A program made the position numbers and the translations under genes. A DNA stretch of 64,000 nucleotides, from positions 128,951-192,950 of the forward strand of contig CAYGJD010000001.1 of assembly GCA_964350315.1 (NCBI GenBank). Direction: 5' to 3'. Below, piece by piece: positions 26,054 to 34,853 of the stretch; the stretch's first letter is position 1; each line of letters begins with the position of its first letter. The stretch is from JAJZEO01 sp964350315 (GTDB lineage: Bacteria; Chlamydiota; Chlamydiia; Chlamydiales; 2-12-FULL-49-11). Under the pieces are notes generated by a model that saw nothing but the letters and a program-made list of their open reading frames with translations, had not been told where the DNA came from and made no database searches.

Positions 26054-27148
26054 TTAACCTAGAGGAAGCGTTAAAACAGGACCGGTCGCTGTTGTTGGGC
26101 TTGATTGAAGATTGTAGAGTTGTAATAGCAGAACAAATGTCCTTTTTGATTGCAGGTCATGTTCATCGATGTAAAACCAGTAATTTCTGTACTTTACGGA
26201 AATAAAAGCGTTCGCAGGTTTTGATTTTGAACTTTTAACTGAGAGAAGGTCTCCTACGACATCTTTCCAATCAAAGTCGTGCCCTTCTTCTGTGTGAGTA
26301 CAAGGTATGCATTTTTGTTCATCTATGGAATTAGGGACTTCAACACCGAGAGATAGGTAGTACATGCAAGCTAACAATGATCTTGGCATGATTCCGATGT
26401 TGCGATTTTTTGTGAATCCCATTTCAACTTCCAAGTTGTAATAGCCGTTTTCACGGTCTCCCCCTGGCATTAGATCTTGCAGTTGTTCTGAAAGTTCAGA
26501 TCCTGTAGGAAATGAAATTCCAAGACCAGCGCCTTTATAAACTTTTCCAGGTTCGTTTAACTTAATGCTAACTTGGAGTTGTTCGCGTTGTTGAAAGTAT
26601 CTAAGAAGTTTTGATACTTTAATGAAGTTTTCAAATTGTGGTTGAAAGTCTGGCATTGGGCCCGATGCTGTTGGAGCATTGAGAATATCATTCATACTCT
26701 GTACGCATATTCTAAAAACACGGTCTACATCCCATCCACCATAGATAAGTTGTTGGATAATGATTAAATCTATCGGTCTGAAGAGTTGAAGAGCAAAAGT
26801 TTGGCCTTGGAGCGGTGTATAAGAAATTGTAGGTGTGTTTTGCCAAGAGAGTTCTGCGCCAATTTTTGTGGCATTTTCTTCATTAAATCCTGGAATAGGA
26901 AATACAGGTTGAATTTTTGATCCGAAAGAGAATTGTGTTGTAATCGCATTAACATCTAAAAAGAAAGGAAAGTCAACATATCGAAGACGAACAAGATTTA
27001 AAAGCATCTCTTCGTTTGTCGTTTTTTGCAAAGTCTCATTATAGGATGTTCTTCCTCCCCTTCCTTCTACAGCTACCTTGCTTGATACATGGCAGCTTGT
27101 TAGGAAAAGAAGTGATAAAGTAAGAGGTATTGTATATGTTTTTTTCAC
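26054..27148 (-). CDS. Conserved lipoprotein of unknown function
   Basis: A 364 aa lipoprotein: signal MKKTYTIPLTLSLLFLTSC with the lipid cysteine at residue 19. The segment EEMLLNLVRLRYVDFPFFLDV followed by ITTQFSFG looks like a recurrent motif of conserved bacterial lipoproteins of unknown role. The rest contains WDVDRVFRICVQSMNDI and a late VKYRNYWFYIDEHDLQSKRTF strand pair. It is likely anchored to the periplasmic face of the outer membrane. It is the last gene of a minus-strand run after the small membrane protein and pentapeptide gene. Function unassigned. Confidence 0.75.
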   Translation of the reverse strand: MKKTYTIPLTLSLLFLTSCHVSSKVAVEGRGGRTSYNETLQKTTNEEMLLNLVRLRYVDFPFFLDVNAITTQFSFGSKIQPVFPIPGFNEENATKIGAELSWQNTPTISYTPLQGQTFALQLFRPIDLIIIQQLIYGGWDVDRVFRICVQSMNDILNAPTASGPMPDFQPQFENFIKVSKLLRYFQQREQLQVSIKLNEPGKVYKGAGLGISFPTGSELSEQLQDLMPGGDRENGYYNLEVEMGFTKNRNIGIMPRSLLACMYYLSLGVEVPNSIDEQKCIPCTHTEEGHDFDWKDVVGDLLSVKSSKSKPANAFISVKYRNYWFYIDEHDLQSKRTFVLLLQLYNLQSSPTTATGPVLTLPLG

Positions 27149-27180
27149 TATTTAGTTCTAACAAAAAGAGGCACTTTGAT

Positions 27181-27531
27181 TCAATATATATTTACATTCC
27201 AAATGTAACGATTTGTGAAAAAACCTGTAATCCACATGATAAGACCGCCCCAGAAAGCTGCAGAAAATGTTTCTACAACAACACCTACAGATAGTTCTGA
27301 TGCAAGCCAAAAGGTGAACACGTTGATAACAAGCGTGAACAAACCCAACGTGAGAATGGTAATTGGCAATGTGAATAAAACTAAAAGTGGTCTAACAATA
27401 GAATTTACAGCTGATAGGACGATAGAGAAGAAAACAACGTCGCGAAAATTGTCTATCGTAAAACCGGGAATTGTATGCCAAATTGTCATAACGACAAATA
27501 AAGTAATGACAAACCTAAAAATAAGTAGCAT
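27181..27531 (-). CDS. Small four-helix membrane protein (phage_holin_4_2/YvlD-like)
   Basis: Start set at the ATG at 27531, with AGGAG 7 nt upstream and 13 bp after the stop of the pentapeptide gene; the longer frame overlaps that gene. The 116 aa protein has four hydrophobic segments. The segment NSIVRPLLVLFTLPITILTLG contains the motif of the widespread 'holin superfamily IV' domain (YvlD type), which is not a true holin in most bacteria. A stress-related or envelope role is known for some homologues but cannot be read here. Confidence 0.8.
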   Translation of the reverse strand: MLLIFRFVITLFVVMTIWHTIPGFTIDNFRDVVFFSIVLSAVNSIVRPLLVLFTLPITILTLGLFTLVINVFTFWLASELSVGVVVETFSAAFWGGLIMWITGFFTNRYIWNVNIY

Positions 27532-27544
27532 AAGGTAGCTCCTG

Positions 27545-28105
27545 TTACACAATCTCAAGATCAAAGACATCTAAAAGTGATACTACCTCTGGAGCAGAAA
27601 ATTTGCACTTATTTATTTTGTTTTGCGTAACATCGATATGAAAATTTACCGCTTCTTGAAAGTCAGATTCAGTCAAGTCTGTTTGGTGGAATGTCGTTCC
27701 CTTTAAATCACACTCTTTGAAGGAGCTTTTTCTCATTTTGGCATCAGAAAAGTCGCACTCATCTACGATGCACTGTTGGAAAGATAATCCGCTTTTTAGA
27801 TTCATGTCTGTAAATATACAGCGATAGAGTTTTGTGTTTGTGAAGATAGGCGAAAATAAAATCATATCACAAGTAGTGAAGTCAAGGCCCATGAGTTTTG
27901 AGTCTGCGAACTCAACATCTTTTAAGCGAACACTACTTAAATCAACTTGATTGAGAAGGCAGTCTTGAAATCTACAATCTTGGAATGAGGCTCCTGAGAA
28001 ATCTCGTTCATCAAAAACACACCCTTCAAACAAGCAATGGACATAGCGCGCATATGTTAAAGGGCCATCAATGTTACGAATTTCTTGTTCTTCTATTTCG
28101 ATCAT
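27545..28105 (-). CDS. Pentapeptide-repeat protein
   Basis: A 186 aa protein made almost wholly of pentapeptide repeats (A[D/N]LxX pattern), for example DFSGASFQDCRFQDC, LKDVEFADSKLMGLDF and CDFSDAKMRKSSFKECDL, which fold into a right-handed quadrilateral beta-helix. Such proteins include the gyrase-protecting Qnr/McbG group, which share the regular Phe/Leu ladder and Cys-rich positions seen here. Whether this protein protects gyrase cannot be decided from sequence. It is upstream of the small membrane protein by 13 bp and probably co-transcribed. No signal peptide. Confidence 0.88.
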   Translation of the reverse strand: MIEIEEQEIRNIDGPLTYARYVHCLFEGCVFDERDFSGASFQDCRFQDCLLNQVDLSSVRLKDVEFADSKLMGLDFTTCDMILFSPIFTNTKLYRCIFTDMNLKSGLSFQQCIVDECDFSDAKMRKSSFKECDLKGTTFHQTDLTESDFQEAVNFHIDVTQNKINKCKFSAPEVVSLLDVFDLEIV

Positions 28106-28300
28106 TAATGCAGTTTACCATGAGAGAAAAAGTGGGGCAAGCTATAAAAAGGGCAAAAAAAGTATAGCTCACCCCAGAAGCTCCATTTGGAGCTAAAGTT
28201 GTTCCATCTTTAAAAACGGTTAATAAAGTATAACCAAATTTTGGACTTTATAGAAACCTTTTTCTTGAATCCTCTAGAACAATAATATATCTTTCAAATT

Positions 28301-29098
28301 ATGCTTATAGTTGAAATTATTACCTTTTTATTTGTGGGTGCTTTTGCAGGTCTTCTCAGTGGAATGATTGGCATTGGAGGTGGTGTTGTATTCGTTCCTT
28401 TTCAAATATTAATTTACCAAATGGTGGGCGTCCCCCTCTTTCTTCAGATGAAATTAGCAATCGGCACATCATTACTTGCTACAGCATGTACAACATTTGC
28501 TTCAGCACGTGCCCACGCAAGACATAATGCAGTTGCTTGGGATCTGATCTATAAAATTGGTGTGGGTATAATATCTGGAGCTTTAATGGGTGCTTTTTTT
28601 GCGAGAGTTGTCCCAGGGAATGTTTTAGAAATTATTTTTGGAGCCGTACTTGTTCTCTTAGGCATCTATCTATTTTTCTTTGTAAAGCTGCAAGATCACG
28701 AAACAGGAAGAATTCCTAATTTTGCCCTATTCAACCTTGTTGGTGTTGGCCTTGGAACAACCTCTGCCATGCTTGGAGTTAGCGGTGGGTTTATGACAGT
28801 TCCAATTTTGCTCTTTTTCCACATCCCCATTAGACGTGCCATTGGGACAGCAACAGCGATCGGATTTCTACTCTCATCTGTTGGGGCTCTTGCGTTTCTT
28901 TTCCCAAACTTGGAAGGCGTTTCGTATAAATACGCTATAGGATACCTTTATATGCCAGCTTTTGTCTCCCTTTCCATCGGAGCCATGATTACATCTAAAT
29001 GGGGAGCTCATCTAGCGCATTCGTTGCCAATTCCTCTGCTTAAAAAGGTGTTCTCTGTTATTTTAGTTATTGTCGGAATCTTGATGATGATGAAATAG
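28301..29098 (+). CDS. TauE/SafE-family membrane permease
   Basis: A 265 aa inner-membrane protein with eight helices and the TauE/SafE (UPF0721) repeat: LSGMIGIGGGVVFVPFQI near the start and again LGVSGGFMTVPILLFF in the second half. Family members move sulfite, sulfoacetate or other small organic anions; the substrate here is unknown. There is no clear Shine-Dalgarno site before the ATG. Its TAG stop and the TAG of the convergent 29108 gene lie inside one 15-bp palindrome. Confidence 0.88.
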   Translation: MLIVEIITFLFVGAFAGLLSGMIGIGGGVVFVPFQILIYQMVGVPLFLQMKLAIGTSLLATACTTFASARAHARHNAVAWDLIYKIGVGIISGALMGAFFARVVPGNVLEIIFGAVLVLLGIYLFFFVKLQDHETGRIPNFALFNLVGVGLGTTSAMLGVSGGFMTVPILLFFHIPIRRAIGTATAIGFLLSSVGALAFLFPNLEGVSYKYAIGYLYMPAFVSLSIGAMITSKWGAHLAHSLPIPLLKKVFSVILVIVGILMMMK

Positions 29099-29107
29099 TC
29101 TATTAGA

Positions 29108-29755
29108 CTAGCTAAAGAGAGACTTTTGGTTGCCGTAGTCACGCTTTTCTTTTAGTTGTTTTTCGAACTCAAGGTGGTCTTTTAGCCGCTTTTGTTCTTC
29201 TTGCTTTTTCTTCCCCTCTTCGCCTATTACAATCATTTTTATCCGGTGCGTGGAAGAGCGTCTTCCCTTGTAGGTCTGGATTTGATCGACATAGTAATTG
29301 AGCTGTTTTTTAGCTATTAGGGCATTAGGAAATTTCCAGCCTCTTACGTCTTTTAGTGAAAGACGTTTTTGTTCATATATCTGCTTATGTCGATAAAGGT
29401 GGAGGTCTTGATCGCGACAGCATTTGTGAGCATCAAAGGCAGCTCCGTAAAGCGATTTGTAGGTCTTTGAGAGCGGTTTTGCTCTAAAGAGAAGGTCTAT
29501 AGAGATTTTCTTCGTTTCTTTAGGCTGGGGAGCTTTTAAAAGAGTATTTGAGGTGGCTGTCGTGAGCTTAGGTCTTTTCTTTGTCTCGAGGCCATTTATG
29601 GATGGAAAATGGAGGGCCCTCATCCCCTGTTTTGAGCGATCTTGGGAGGTTTTTTTTGAGACAAGTGTTCTGAGCATTGCTTTTAGGCCGTGCTGAGTAC
29701 AAAATTTAGAGACTTTCTCTGCAAATTTCTCAACTTGTTCATTTGGAAGGGCCAT
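29108..29755 (-). CDS. Unknown basic protein
   Basis: Not recognised. The 215 aa protein is strongly basic (many Lys/Arg), with an N-terminal helix (about 5-30), a low-complexity middle (about 40-90) and a C-terminal Lys/Glu/Gln helix (about 180-210). A possible HDxxK-like patch is YGAAFDAHKCCRDQDLHLYR. The composition suggests a nucleic-acid-binding or chromatin-like protein, or a secreted effector; I cannot choose. No membrane segment or signal peptide. Convergent with the TauE-like gene, 9 bp apart. Its upstream 196-bp gap to tpx is AT-rich and holds the divergent promoters. Confidence 0.6.
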   Translation of the reverse strand: MALPNEQVEKFAEKVSKFCTQHGLKAMLRTLVSKKTSQDRSKQGMRALHFPSINGLETKKRPKLTTATSNTLLKAPQPKETKKISIDLLFRAKPLSKTYKSLYGAAFDAHKCCRDQDLHLYRHKQIYEQKRLSLKDVRGWKFPNALIAKKQLNYYVDQIQTYKGRRSSTHRIKMIVIGEEGKKKQEEQKRLKDHLEFEKQLKEKRDYGNQKSLFS

Positions 29756-29951
29756 TTGATTTATCCATATTTAAATAAATGTTTTATAGCTTTATGAAAA
29801 CAATAATCTTAATTTTCAGGCCTATAGCTTAATTCAATCTTAATATAATTGCAAATCAAAACTTTACTTTTGAAATAAAACTTTAAATAAAGAGGCTAAA
29901 TCGGGCAAGATAAGAGGGATCAAATAAAAACAACCTGGAGACCCTTAAAAT

Positions 29952-30476
29952 ATGGCGCATGTAACTTTGAAAGGTGAGGATGTTGAATTATTAGGGAGCT
30001 TTCTTAAAAAAGGAAATCTTGCCCCCGATTTTGCACTTGTGAGCCATGAAATGGAGACGGTAACTCTTGAAGATTTCAAAAATCACAAAAAGGTCATTGC
30101 AACTGTCCCAAGCATAGACACCCCAGTTTGTTCTGAAGAATCCATAAAATTGAATGAACTAGCGATGAAATTTCCAGATGTAATGATTTTTGTTATATCT
30201 AAAGACCTCCCCTTCGCACAATCAAGGTTCTGCAAGGACCATAAGATTGAGAATATCAAATTGCTATCTGACATAAGACCCAAGTCAAATTTCGCAAAGG
30301 ATTACGGTGTTTTGATTGGATCAGGGCCACTTGAAGGTCTTTTGACAAGAACAATTTTAGTCCTAAATGAACATGATAAAGTGATTCATTCAGAGATCGT
30401 GTCAGAAATAACGCATTTCCCGAATTTTGACGAAATCTTCCAAGTTTTAGAAGAAAGCAACACTGAAAACGTGTAG
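29952..30476 (+). CDS. tpx: Thiol peroxidase (atypical 2-Cys peroxiredoxin)
   Basis: Tpx reduces lipid and hydrogen peroxides with electrons from thioredoxin. The peroxidatic Cys60 is in SIDTPVCSEES and the resolving Cys94 in LPFAQSRFC, the spacing expected for Tpx. Length 174 aa is close to the usual 165-170. TGGAG lies about 10 nt before the ATG. It is a single-gene unit convergent with malic enzyme. It adds peroxide defence in the cytosol or periplasm; no export signal is visible, so the cytosol is more likely here. Confidence 0.93.
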   Translation: MAHVTLKGEDVELLGSFLKKGNLAPDFALVSHEMETVTLEDFKNHKKVIATVPSIDTPVCSEESIKLNELAMKFPDVMIFVISKDLPFAQSRFCKDHKIENIKLLSDIRPKSNFAKDYGVLIGSGPLEGLLTRTILVLNEHDKVIHSEIVSEITHFPNFDEIFQVLEESNTENV

Positions 30477-30553
30477 CCGTAAACTTGCAGTATCTTAAAT
30501 TTCTTAAGAGCTAGCGTATTCGCGAAAATTAGGGTCCAAAATCAACTGATTCG

Positions 30554-32206
30554 TTATTCAGCCTCAAGTGGTTTATATGAAGGTTTGTACATGTTCGCTT
30601 GGAGCAAATATTCAAGCCCCTTCTCAGGCATGTTCTTTACTACACCTTCTTTATGAGCAACTTCAATGATTTTCTTCGCCATCAAGAGTGTAATTTCTCT
30701 TAATTGCTTAAACGAAGGAAAGAGATTTGGCAATGCATGTTCTGAAAGAGTTTCTGCCGCGGCAAGAAACATTGTTTGGGTAATTTTTTCAATGTGCACA
30801 GTTGAGCAGGCAAGTCCAAATGCTGGAAATATATAGACGTTATTGCACTGAGCTATATGGCGAGTTTCACCCTTATAAGTTGTGAGCTTGTAAGGAGATC
30901 CTGTTGCTATAATAGCCTCACCTTTAGTGTATTTAAGCAAATCTTTTGGATCGGCTTCTGATACGCTATTTGGATTTGAAAGGGGAAAAATAACAGGTCT
31001 TTTTGTATACGAGAGCATCTTTTTAACGATTGCTTTTGTAAAAGCGTCTTTGTGTGTTGATACTCCAATAAGAATTGTTGCGGGTATATTATCGATCACT
31101 GATTTTAAGGGGATATTGCCTGATTTATCTTTCCATTCTTCAACTTCTTCTTTGCTTTTGATAAAGGGTTTTACTTCTTCTCTGAGATCTTTCATTTCAT
31201 CATGTATCAAACCATTTCTGCCTAACATATAAATCAGATCGTACGCTTTTTGCTTTGGAATTTTATGAAAGAGAAGGTAATCAACAATTATATTTGCTAT
31301 CCCAACTCCTGCTGATCCAGAGCCGTAGATAACGATTTTTTGTTCGAGGAATGTCTCCCCTTTTATTTTTAGAGCAGTTAGCAATCCTGCTAAACCAACA
31401 GTTGCTGTTCCTTGTATGTCATCATTGAAAGAGCAAACTTTAGATGAGTACTTTTCTAGTAGGCGGTTTGCGTGATTTTTTTCAAAATCTTCCCACTGTA
31501 AAAGAGCTTTTGGAAAAACTTTTTTTACAGCATTGATGAACCTGTCAATAAAAGCATCGTACTCTTCTCCCTTAAGGCGGGCATCTCTTTTCCCAACATA
31601 GAGAGGATCTCTTCGTAGTGCTTTGTTGTTAGTTCCAACATCAAGGAAAATTGGAAGTGTATTTTCTGGATCAACACCCCCGAAAAGCGTGTATAATGCA
31701 AGTTTACCAATAGGAATTACCATTCCTCCAACGCCAACGTCGCCAAGGCCAAGAATTCTACTTCCATCTGTTACAACGATTACATCAACACGTTCTCTAC
31801 CTGAATTTCTTAAGACCTCTTCAATGTCATCCATATCAGATGAAATAAAAAGACCACGACTTGTATGGAAATCTTCAGAAAAAGCTAGGGCAGCATCACC
31901 TACAGTCGGTGTGTAAACGTAGGGCAGCATTTCATCAACATGTTCTAAAACAAGCTTATAGAATAAAGTTTCATTTCTATTTTGAAGTTCCATAAGAAAG
32001 CGATATTTATCAAGATGTGTTTCCTTACTGCAAAAATTTGCATAACGGCGTTTAAGCTGTTCGTGCATGGAAGAGACTCCAGGCGGAAGAAGTCCGTTGA
32101 GACCGAATGTGTTGCGCTCTTCTTTTGTAAACGCGGTGCCTTTATTATGGATAGGGCTTCTTAAGAGGTTTTTTCCTCTGAGCTTTATTTTCTTGGGATC
32201 GATCAT
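30554..32206 (-). CDS. NAD(P)-dependent malic enzyme
   Basis: Decarboxylates malate to pyruvate with reduction of NAD or NADP. The 550 aa length and the N-terminal TAFTKEERNTFGLNGLLPP match the large (maeA/ScfA/eukaryotic-like) class. DGSRILGLGDVGVGGMVIP and GTNNKALRRDPLY are substrate/metal motifs, and VIYGSGSAGVGIANII is the dinucleotide-binding loop. It follows the NodT-type gene by only 2 bp, so it is the last gene of the ABC-exporter/HD/NTT run. With the DASS carrier at 52740 it could feed host dicarboxylates into pyruvate. The coenzyme preference is not assigned. Confidence 0.94.
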   Translation of the reverse strand: MIDPKKIKLRGKNLLRSPIHNKGTAFTKEERNTFGLNGLLPPGVSSMHEQLKRRYANFCSKETHLDKYRFLMELQNRNETLFYKLVLEHVDEMLPYVYTPTVGDAALAFSEDFHTSRGLFISSDMDDIEEVLRNSGRERVDVIVVTDGSRILGLGDVGVGGMVIPIGKLALYTLFGGVDPENTLPIFLDVGTNNKALRRDPLYVGKRDARLKGEEYDAFIDRFINAVKKVFPKALLQWEDFEKNHANRLLEKYSSKVCSFNDDIQGTATVGLAGLLTALKIKGETFLEQKIVIYGSGSAGVGIANIIVDYLLFHKIPKQKAYDLIYMLGRNGLIHDEMKDLREEVKPFIKSKEEVEEWKDKSGNIPLKSVIDNIPATILIGVSTHKDAFTKAIVKKMLSYTKRPVIFPLSNPNSVSEADPKDLLKYTKGEAIIATGSPYKLTTYKGETRHIAQCNNVYIFPAFGLACSTVHIEKITQTMFLAAAETLSEHALPNLFPSFKQLREITLLMAKKIIEVAHKEGVVKNMPEKGLEYLLQANMYKPSYKPLEAE

Positions 32207-32208
32207 TT

Positions 32209-33654
32209 TTAACTACCACCTAATGATGTAACAAGCTCCATTGTACTGATTAACTCTTCAGATTCCAAGCTTATTTTATTATCAATTAGGAGAAATTTTT
32301 CATTTTCTGATCGTAGTGAGTTGACAAGATGTTCTGCAGTGGCTTCTAGTCTAGCTCTTATTGAGATAAGTTTTTTTTCTACTATCTCAAGATCTTGATT
32401 CAAATAGAAGATTTGTTTGGAAATTAAAGACTTATTAATCATTATATCTGCTACTTCGACAAGGGCAGCTGATACAACTTTTTTGTAATCACTTTGAGCT
32501 TTTTTGTACTTGGCCTGATACATGTTTATTTTAGCTTTTACTTTGGCTTGCTCGAATATATTTTGTTTCAAATGGTATCCATAAGCAAAACTAAAATTAC
32601 TTATATTCAGAATGTCAAAGATAGATTTTGCTGTAGTTTCAAGCGTCGAATCAATAATGATTTTAGGGAATTTATCGGCAAGACTCATCCCCATAAGACC
32701 GCATACGTTTCTAAAGATATTTAGGGCTGATTTCACATCAGATCTATGGAGTACTACGTCCATTGGCGTTCCAGCAAAGACGTTTTGATCAACTTTAGGA
32801 AGGTCGAACTCTTCTCCAACAAGTTCAACAAGTTGTTCTAGACTGTTGATTCCTGTGTTTAACATAAGAGAATGGAAGGCTTTTTTGATGCTCATTCCTG
32901 AATGAAAAACCATTTCCTCTGCTTTGTTTAGTAGGTCTAGAGCCTCGTCGTATTCAGTTGAATCTCTGAGACCTGCCTTCACTCGTTCGTGAATTTTTTG
33001 CACAGTCTCTCTACAGTCACAGTCTAACGTTCTTAGTTTTTTTCTTCTGGTCTGATGCGATCTGATATATAAAAAATCCTTAGCGACAGCTAACCTTATA
33101 ATGCTCCAAGTATCTTTAACAATTTCCATAACAGATAAAATGTCATTTTCTGCAGCCTGTTTCCAAGATTTGTTTTTCCCGAATAAGTCTACTTCAAGCT
33201 CAAATTTAAATAGGCGTAAGTAATTTTTGTTGCCTTGTAGAAAGTCTGTTGGAAGGTCATTTGTCATTACATGATTTACACTTAAACTTCCATTTTGTGT
33301 TTTCATTGAATCTGGGGAAAGAATTGAAACTTTGATGTATTGATCAAGATTTTTAACCATATCAGATACCGATTCAGGTTTCATGCCATATTTGAAGGCT
33401 ACCTCTCTTAATTGGTTACGAGCAGATTCAAGTAGGGGGCTATTGTCAATGGCCAGTTCGAGAAGTTTTCCTAGCGTGGTACCATCAAACTGAGTCCACC
33501 ATTTTTTTAAATTGGTAATCTCACCTGAGAATTCTTCTGTAATGTTGTGATGTTGATCTGGAATTACGAGTTCAACGAGGGTACAAGCAATATCGAGCTC
33601 TTCGCAAGAGGTAAGAGAAAAGAAGAGCAGGATAAATGCAATCCGTTTGAACAC
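32209..33654 (-). CDS. Outer-membrane efflux lipoprotein (NodT/TolC-type) of the ABC exporter
   Basis: A 481 aa lipoprotein: signal MFKRIAFILLFFSLTSC, then LKKWWTQFDGTTLGKLLELAI, the entry motif of NodT-type outer-membrane factors, and long paired helices after it. It begins 5 bp after the HlyD-type fusion gene, so the two are coupled. It would form the outer-membrane channel for the permease/ATPase encoded at 38086/37367. Sequence in the two repeats is divergent from the RND outer-membrane factor at 10443. Confidence 0.82.
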   Translation of the reverse strand: MFKRIAFILLFFSLTSCEELDIACTLVELVIPDQHHNITEEFSGEITNLKKWWTQFDGTTLGKLLELAIDNSPLLESARNQLREVAFKYGMKPESVSDMVKNLDQYIKVSILSPDSMKTQNGSLSVNHVMTNDLPTDFLQGNKNYLRLFKFELEVDLFGKNKSWKQAAENDILSVMEIVKDTWSIIRLAVAKDFLYIRSHQTRRKKLRTLDCDCRETVQKIHERVKAGLRDSTEYDEALDLLNKAEEMVFHSGMSIKKAFHSLMLNTGINSLEQLVELVGEEFDLPKVDQNVFAGTPMDVVLHRSDVKSALNIFRNVCGLMGMSLADKFPKIIIDSTLETTAKSIFDILNISNFSFAYGYHLKQNIFEQAKVKAKINMYQAKYKKAQSDYKKVVSAALVEVADIMINKSLISKQIFYLNQDLEIVEKKLISIRARLEATAEHLVNSLRSENEKFLLIDNKISLESEELISTMELVTSLGGS

Positions 33655-33659
33655 AGATT

Positions 33660-34781
33660 TTACCTCAATTGGCTAAACTGATAATCTAAACATGCAGTGT
33701 CACTTGGAGAGGCTGATTCGATGTATACATCAAGCATTTCTTCAAGATAAATGGGAGCCATCCCCTTTTCAAATGAAAATGTTAATTCAAGTTTTTGTGA
33801 TTCATTTTCAGATTTATTAAGTAATGGTGTAAGCGATACATAGCTAAGAATAAAATGAAGCTTAGGATTGCTTTTGTGAATTGCTATTGCTCTGAGGTTT
33901 TTATTTGGAGAAATTCTCCAAGCATCTTTTTCATCAATATGAACTTTCAAATGTAGTGGGCTGTCTGAACCCATGATAATAGTATTTCTGTCGCTTTCGT
34001 TAACCCTTTCGCCCTTATGAACGTTAACTGCCAAAATCCTTCCTGAAATTGGCGCGTTTGATTGGCATTTTCTATACTTTCTTTCAGATGCGGCAACGTT
34101 TGCTTCATTTTTTTTCACGTGGGCTTTTCTAATTTCAATTTGGGAATTGCTTACTGGCTCAGAAAGGCCTTCATACTCAACAAGAATTTTTTCAAGACCT
34201 TTTGCTAGTATTGCATGCTCTGCTTGTTTTTCTTGAGTTTCATTTTCTGTGACAGCTTGTTTTTCTAAAAGGCTTTGAAAGATTGAACAGAGCTTTTCAC
34301 TTTTAGCAAGCTGGATGTTCACCTGTTCAATTTCCTTTTCTTTTGCTTGTAGTGTTAAATGAGACGGCCCCTCTTTAATTAAATTTAAGGCGGCAATAGA
34401 TGCATCGTAGTCAGCAATTTTTTCTTTTAGTGCAAATTTTAAATCGGCATCATCGATGCGAAAAAGTAAATCCCCTTCTTTGACATAATCGCCAGCACGC
34501 ACGTTAATCTCTGTGATTTCCCCTGCTACTCCGGGAGTAACCTCGATGTAACCAGTAGAAGGTAATACCCTACCCTGTCCAACAACGTGGTGAGCAAATG
34601 GAAGTCGAAGTTTTCCTGATGATGTTGCTTGCATTTCTTGATCGAGTGTTGAGAACATCTCTTCTTCAATTTCGTTGCCATTTTTTTGGTGTACGTTGTG
34701 CAGAAAGAAAAAAGAAATAGAAAGAACGACAACTTGTGCCGTGATTCCGCAAAGAAAAAACATTTGTTTTGATGATCGCAT
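33660..34781 (-). CDS. HlyD-type membrane-fusion protein (ABC exporter adaptor)
   Basis: A 373 aa inner-membrane-anchored adaptor. There is one N-terminal helix (about 8-28), a lipoyl-like half GEITEINVRAGDYVKEGDLLF, a long coiled hairpin (about 115-230), then SNAPISGRILAVNVHKGERV. This is the DevB/HlyD/MacA layout used by ABC exporters. It lies between the NTT-like gene (72 bp upstream) and the NodT-type gene (5 bp downstream). It fits the DevC-like permease and DevA-like ATPase further upstream in the same run. Cargo unknown; DevBCA exports glycolipids in cyanobacteria, but this is only an analogy. Confidence 0.82.
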   Translation of the reverse strand: MRSSKQMFFLCGITAQVVVLSISFFFLHNVHQKNGNEIEEEMFSTLDQEMQATSSGKLRLPFAHHVVGQGRVLPSTGYIEVTPGVAGEITEINVRAGDYVKEGDLLFRIDDADLKFALKEKIADYDASIAALNLIKEGPSHLTLQAKEKEIEQVNIQLAKSEKLCSIFQSLLEKQAVTENETQEKQAEHAILAKGLEKILVEYEGLSEPVSNSQIEIRKAHVKKNEANVAASERKYRKCQSNAPISGRILAVNVHKGERVNESDRNTIIMGSDSPLHLKVHIDEKDAWRISPNKNLRAIAIHKSNPKLHFILSYVSLTPLLNKSENESQKLELTFSFEKGMAPIYLEEMLDVYIESASPSDTACLDYQFSQLR

Positions 34782-34853
34782 AGTGCCCCCGTGTACATAG
34801 CCCTAAAATTCGAACCATAGGGTGGGGATCTATATTTTTCAAAGTATTTTTTA

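Noticed and set aside
27181..27531. Phage holin or prophage remnant
   Set aside because: The 'holin superfamily IV' label is historical; no other phage genes are nearby.
28179..28194. Hairpin AGCTCC-ATTT-GGAGCT in the gap before the TauE-like gene
   Set aside because: A clean 6-bp palindrome but without a T run on either strand, so not called a terminator.
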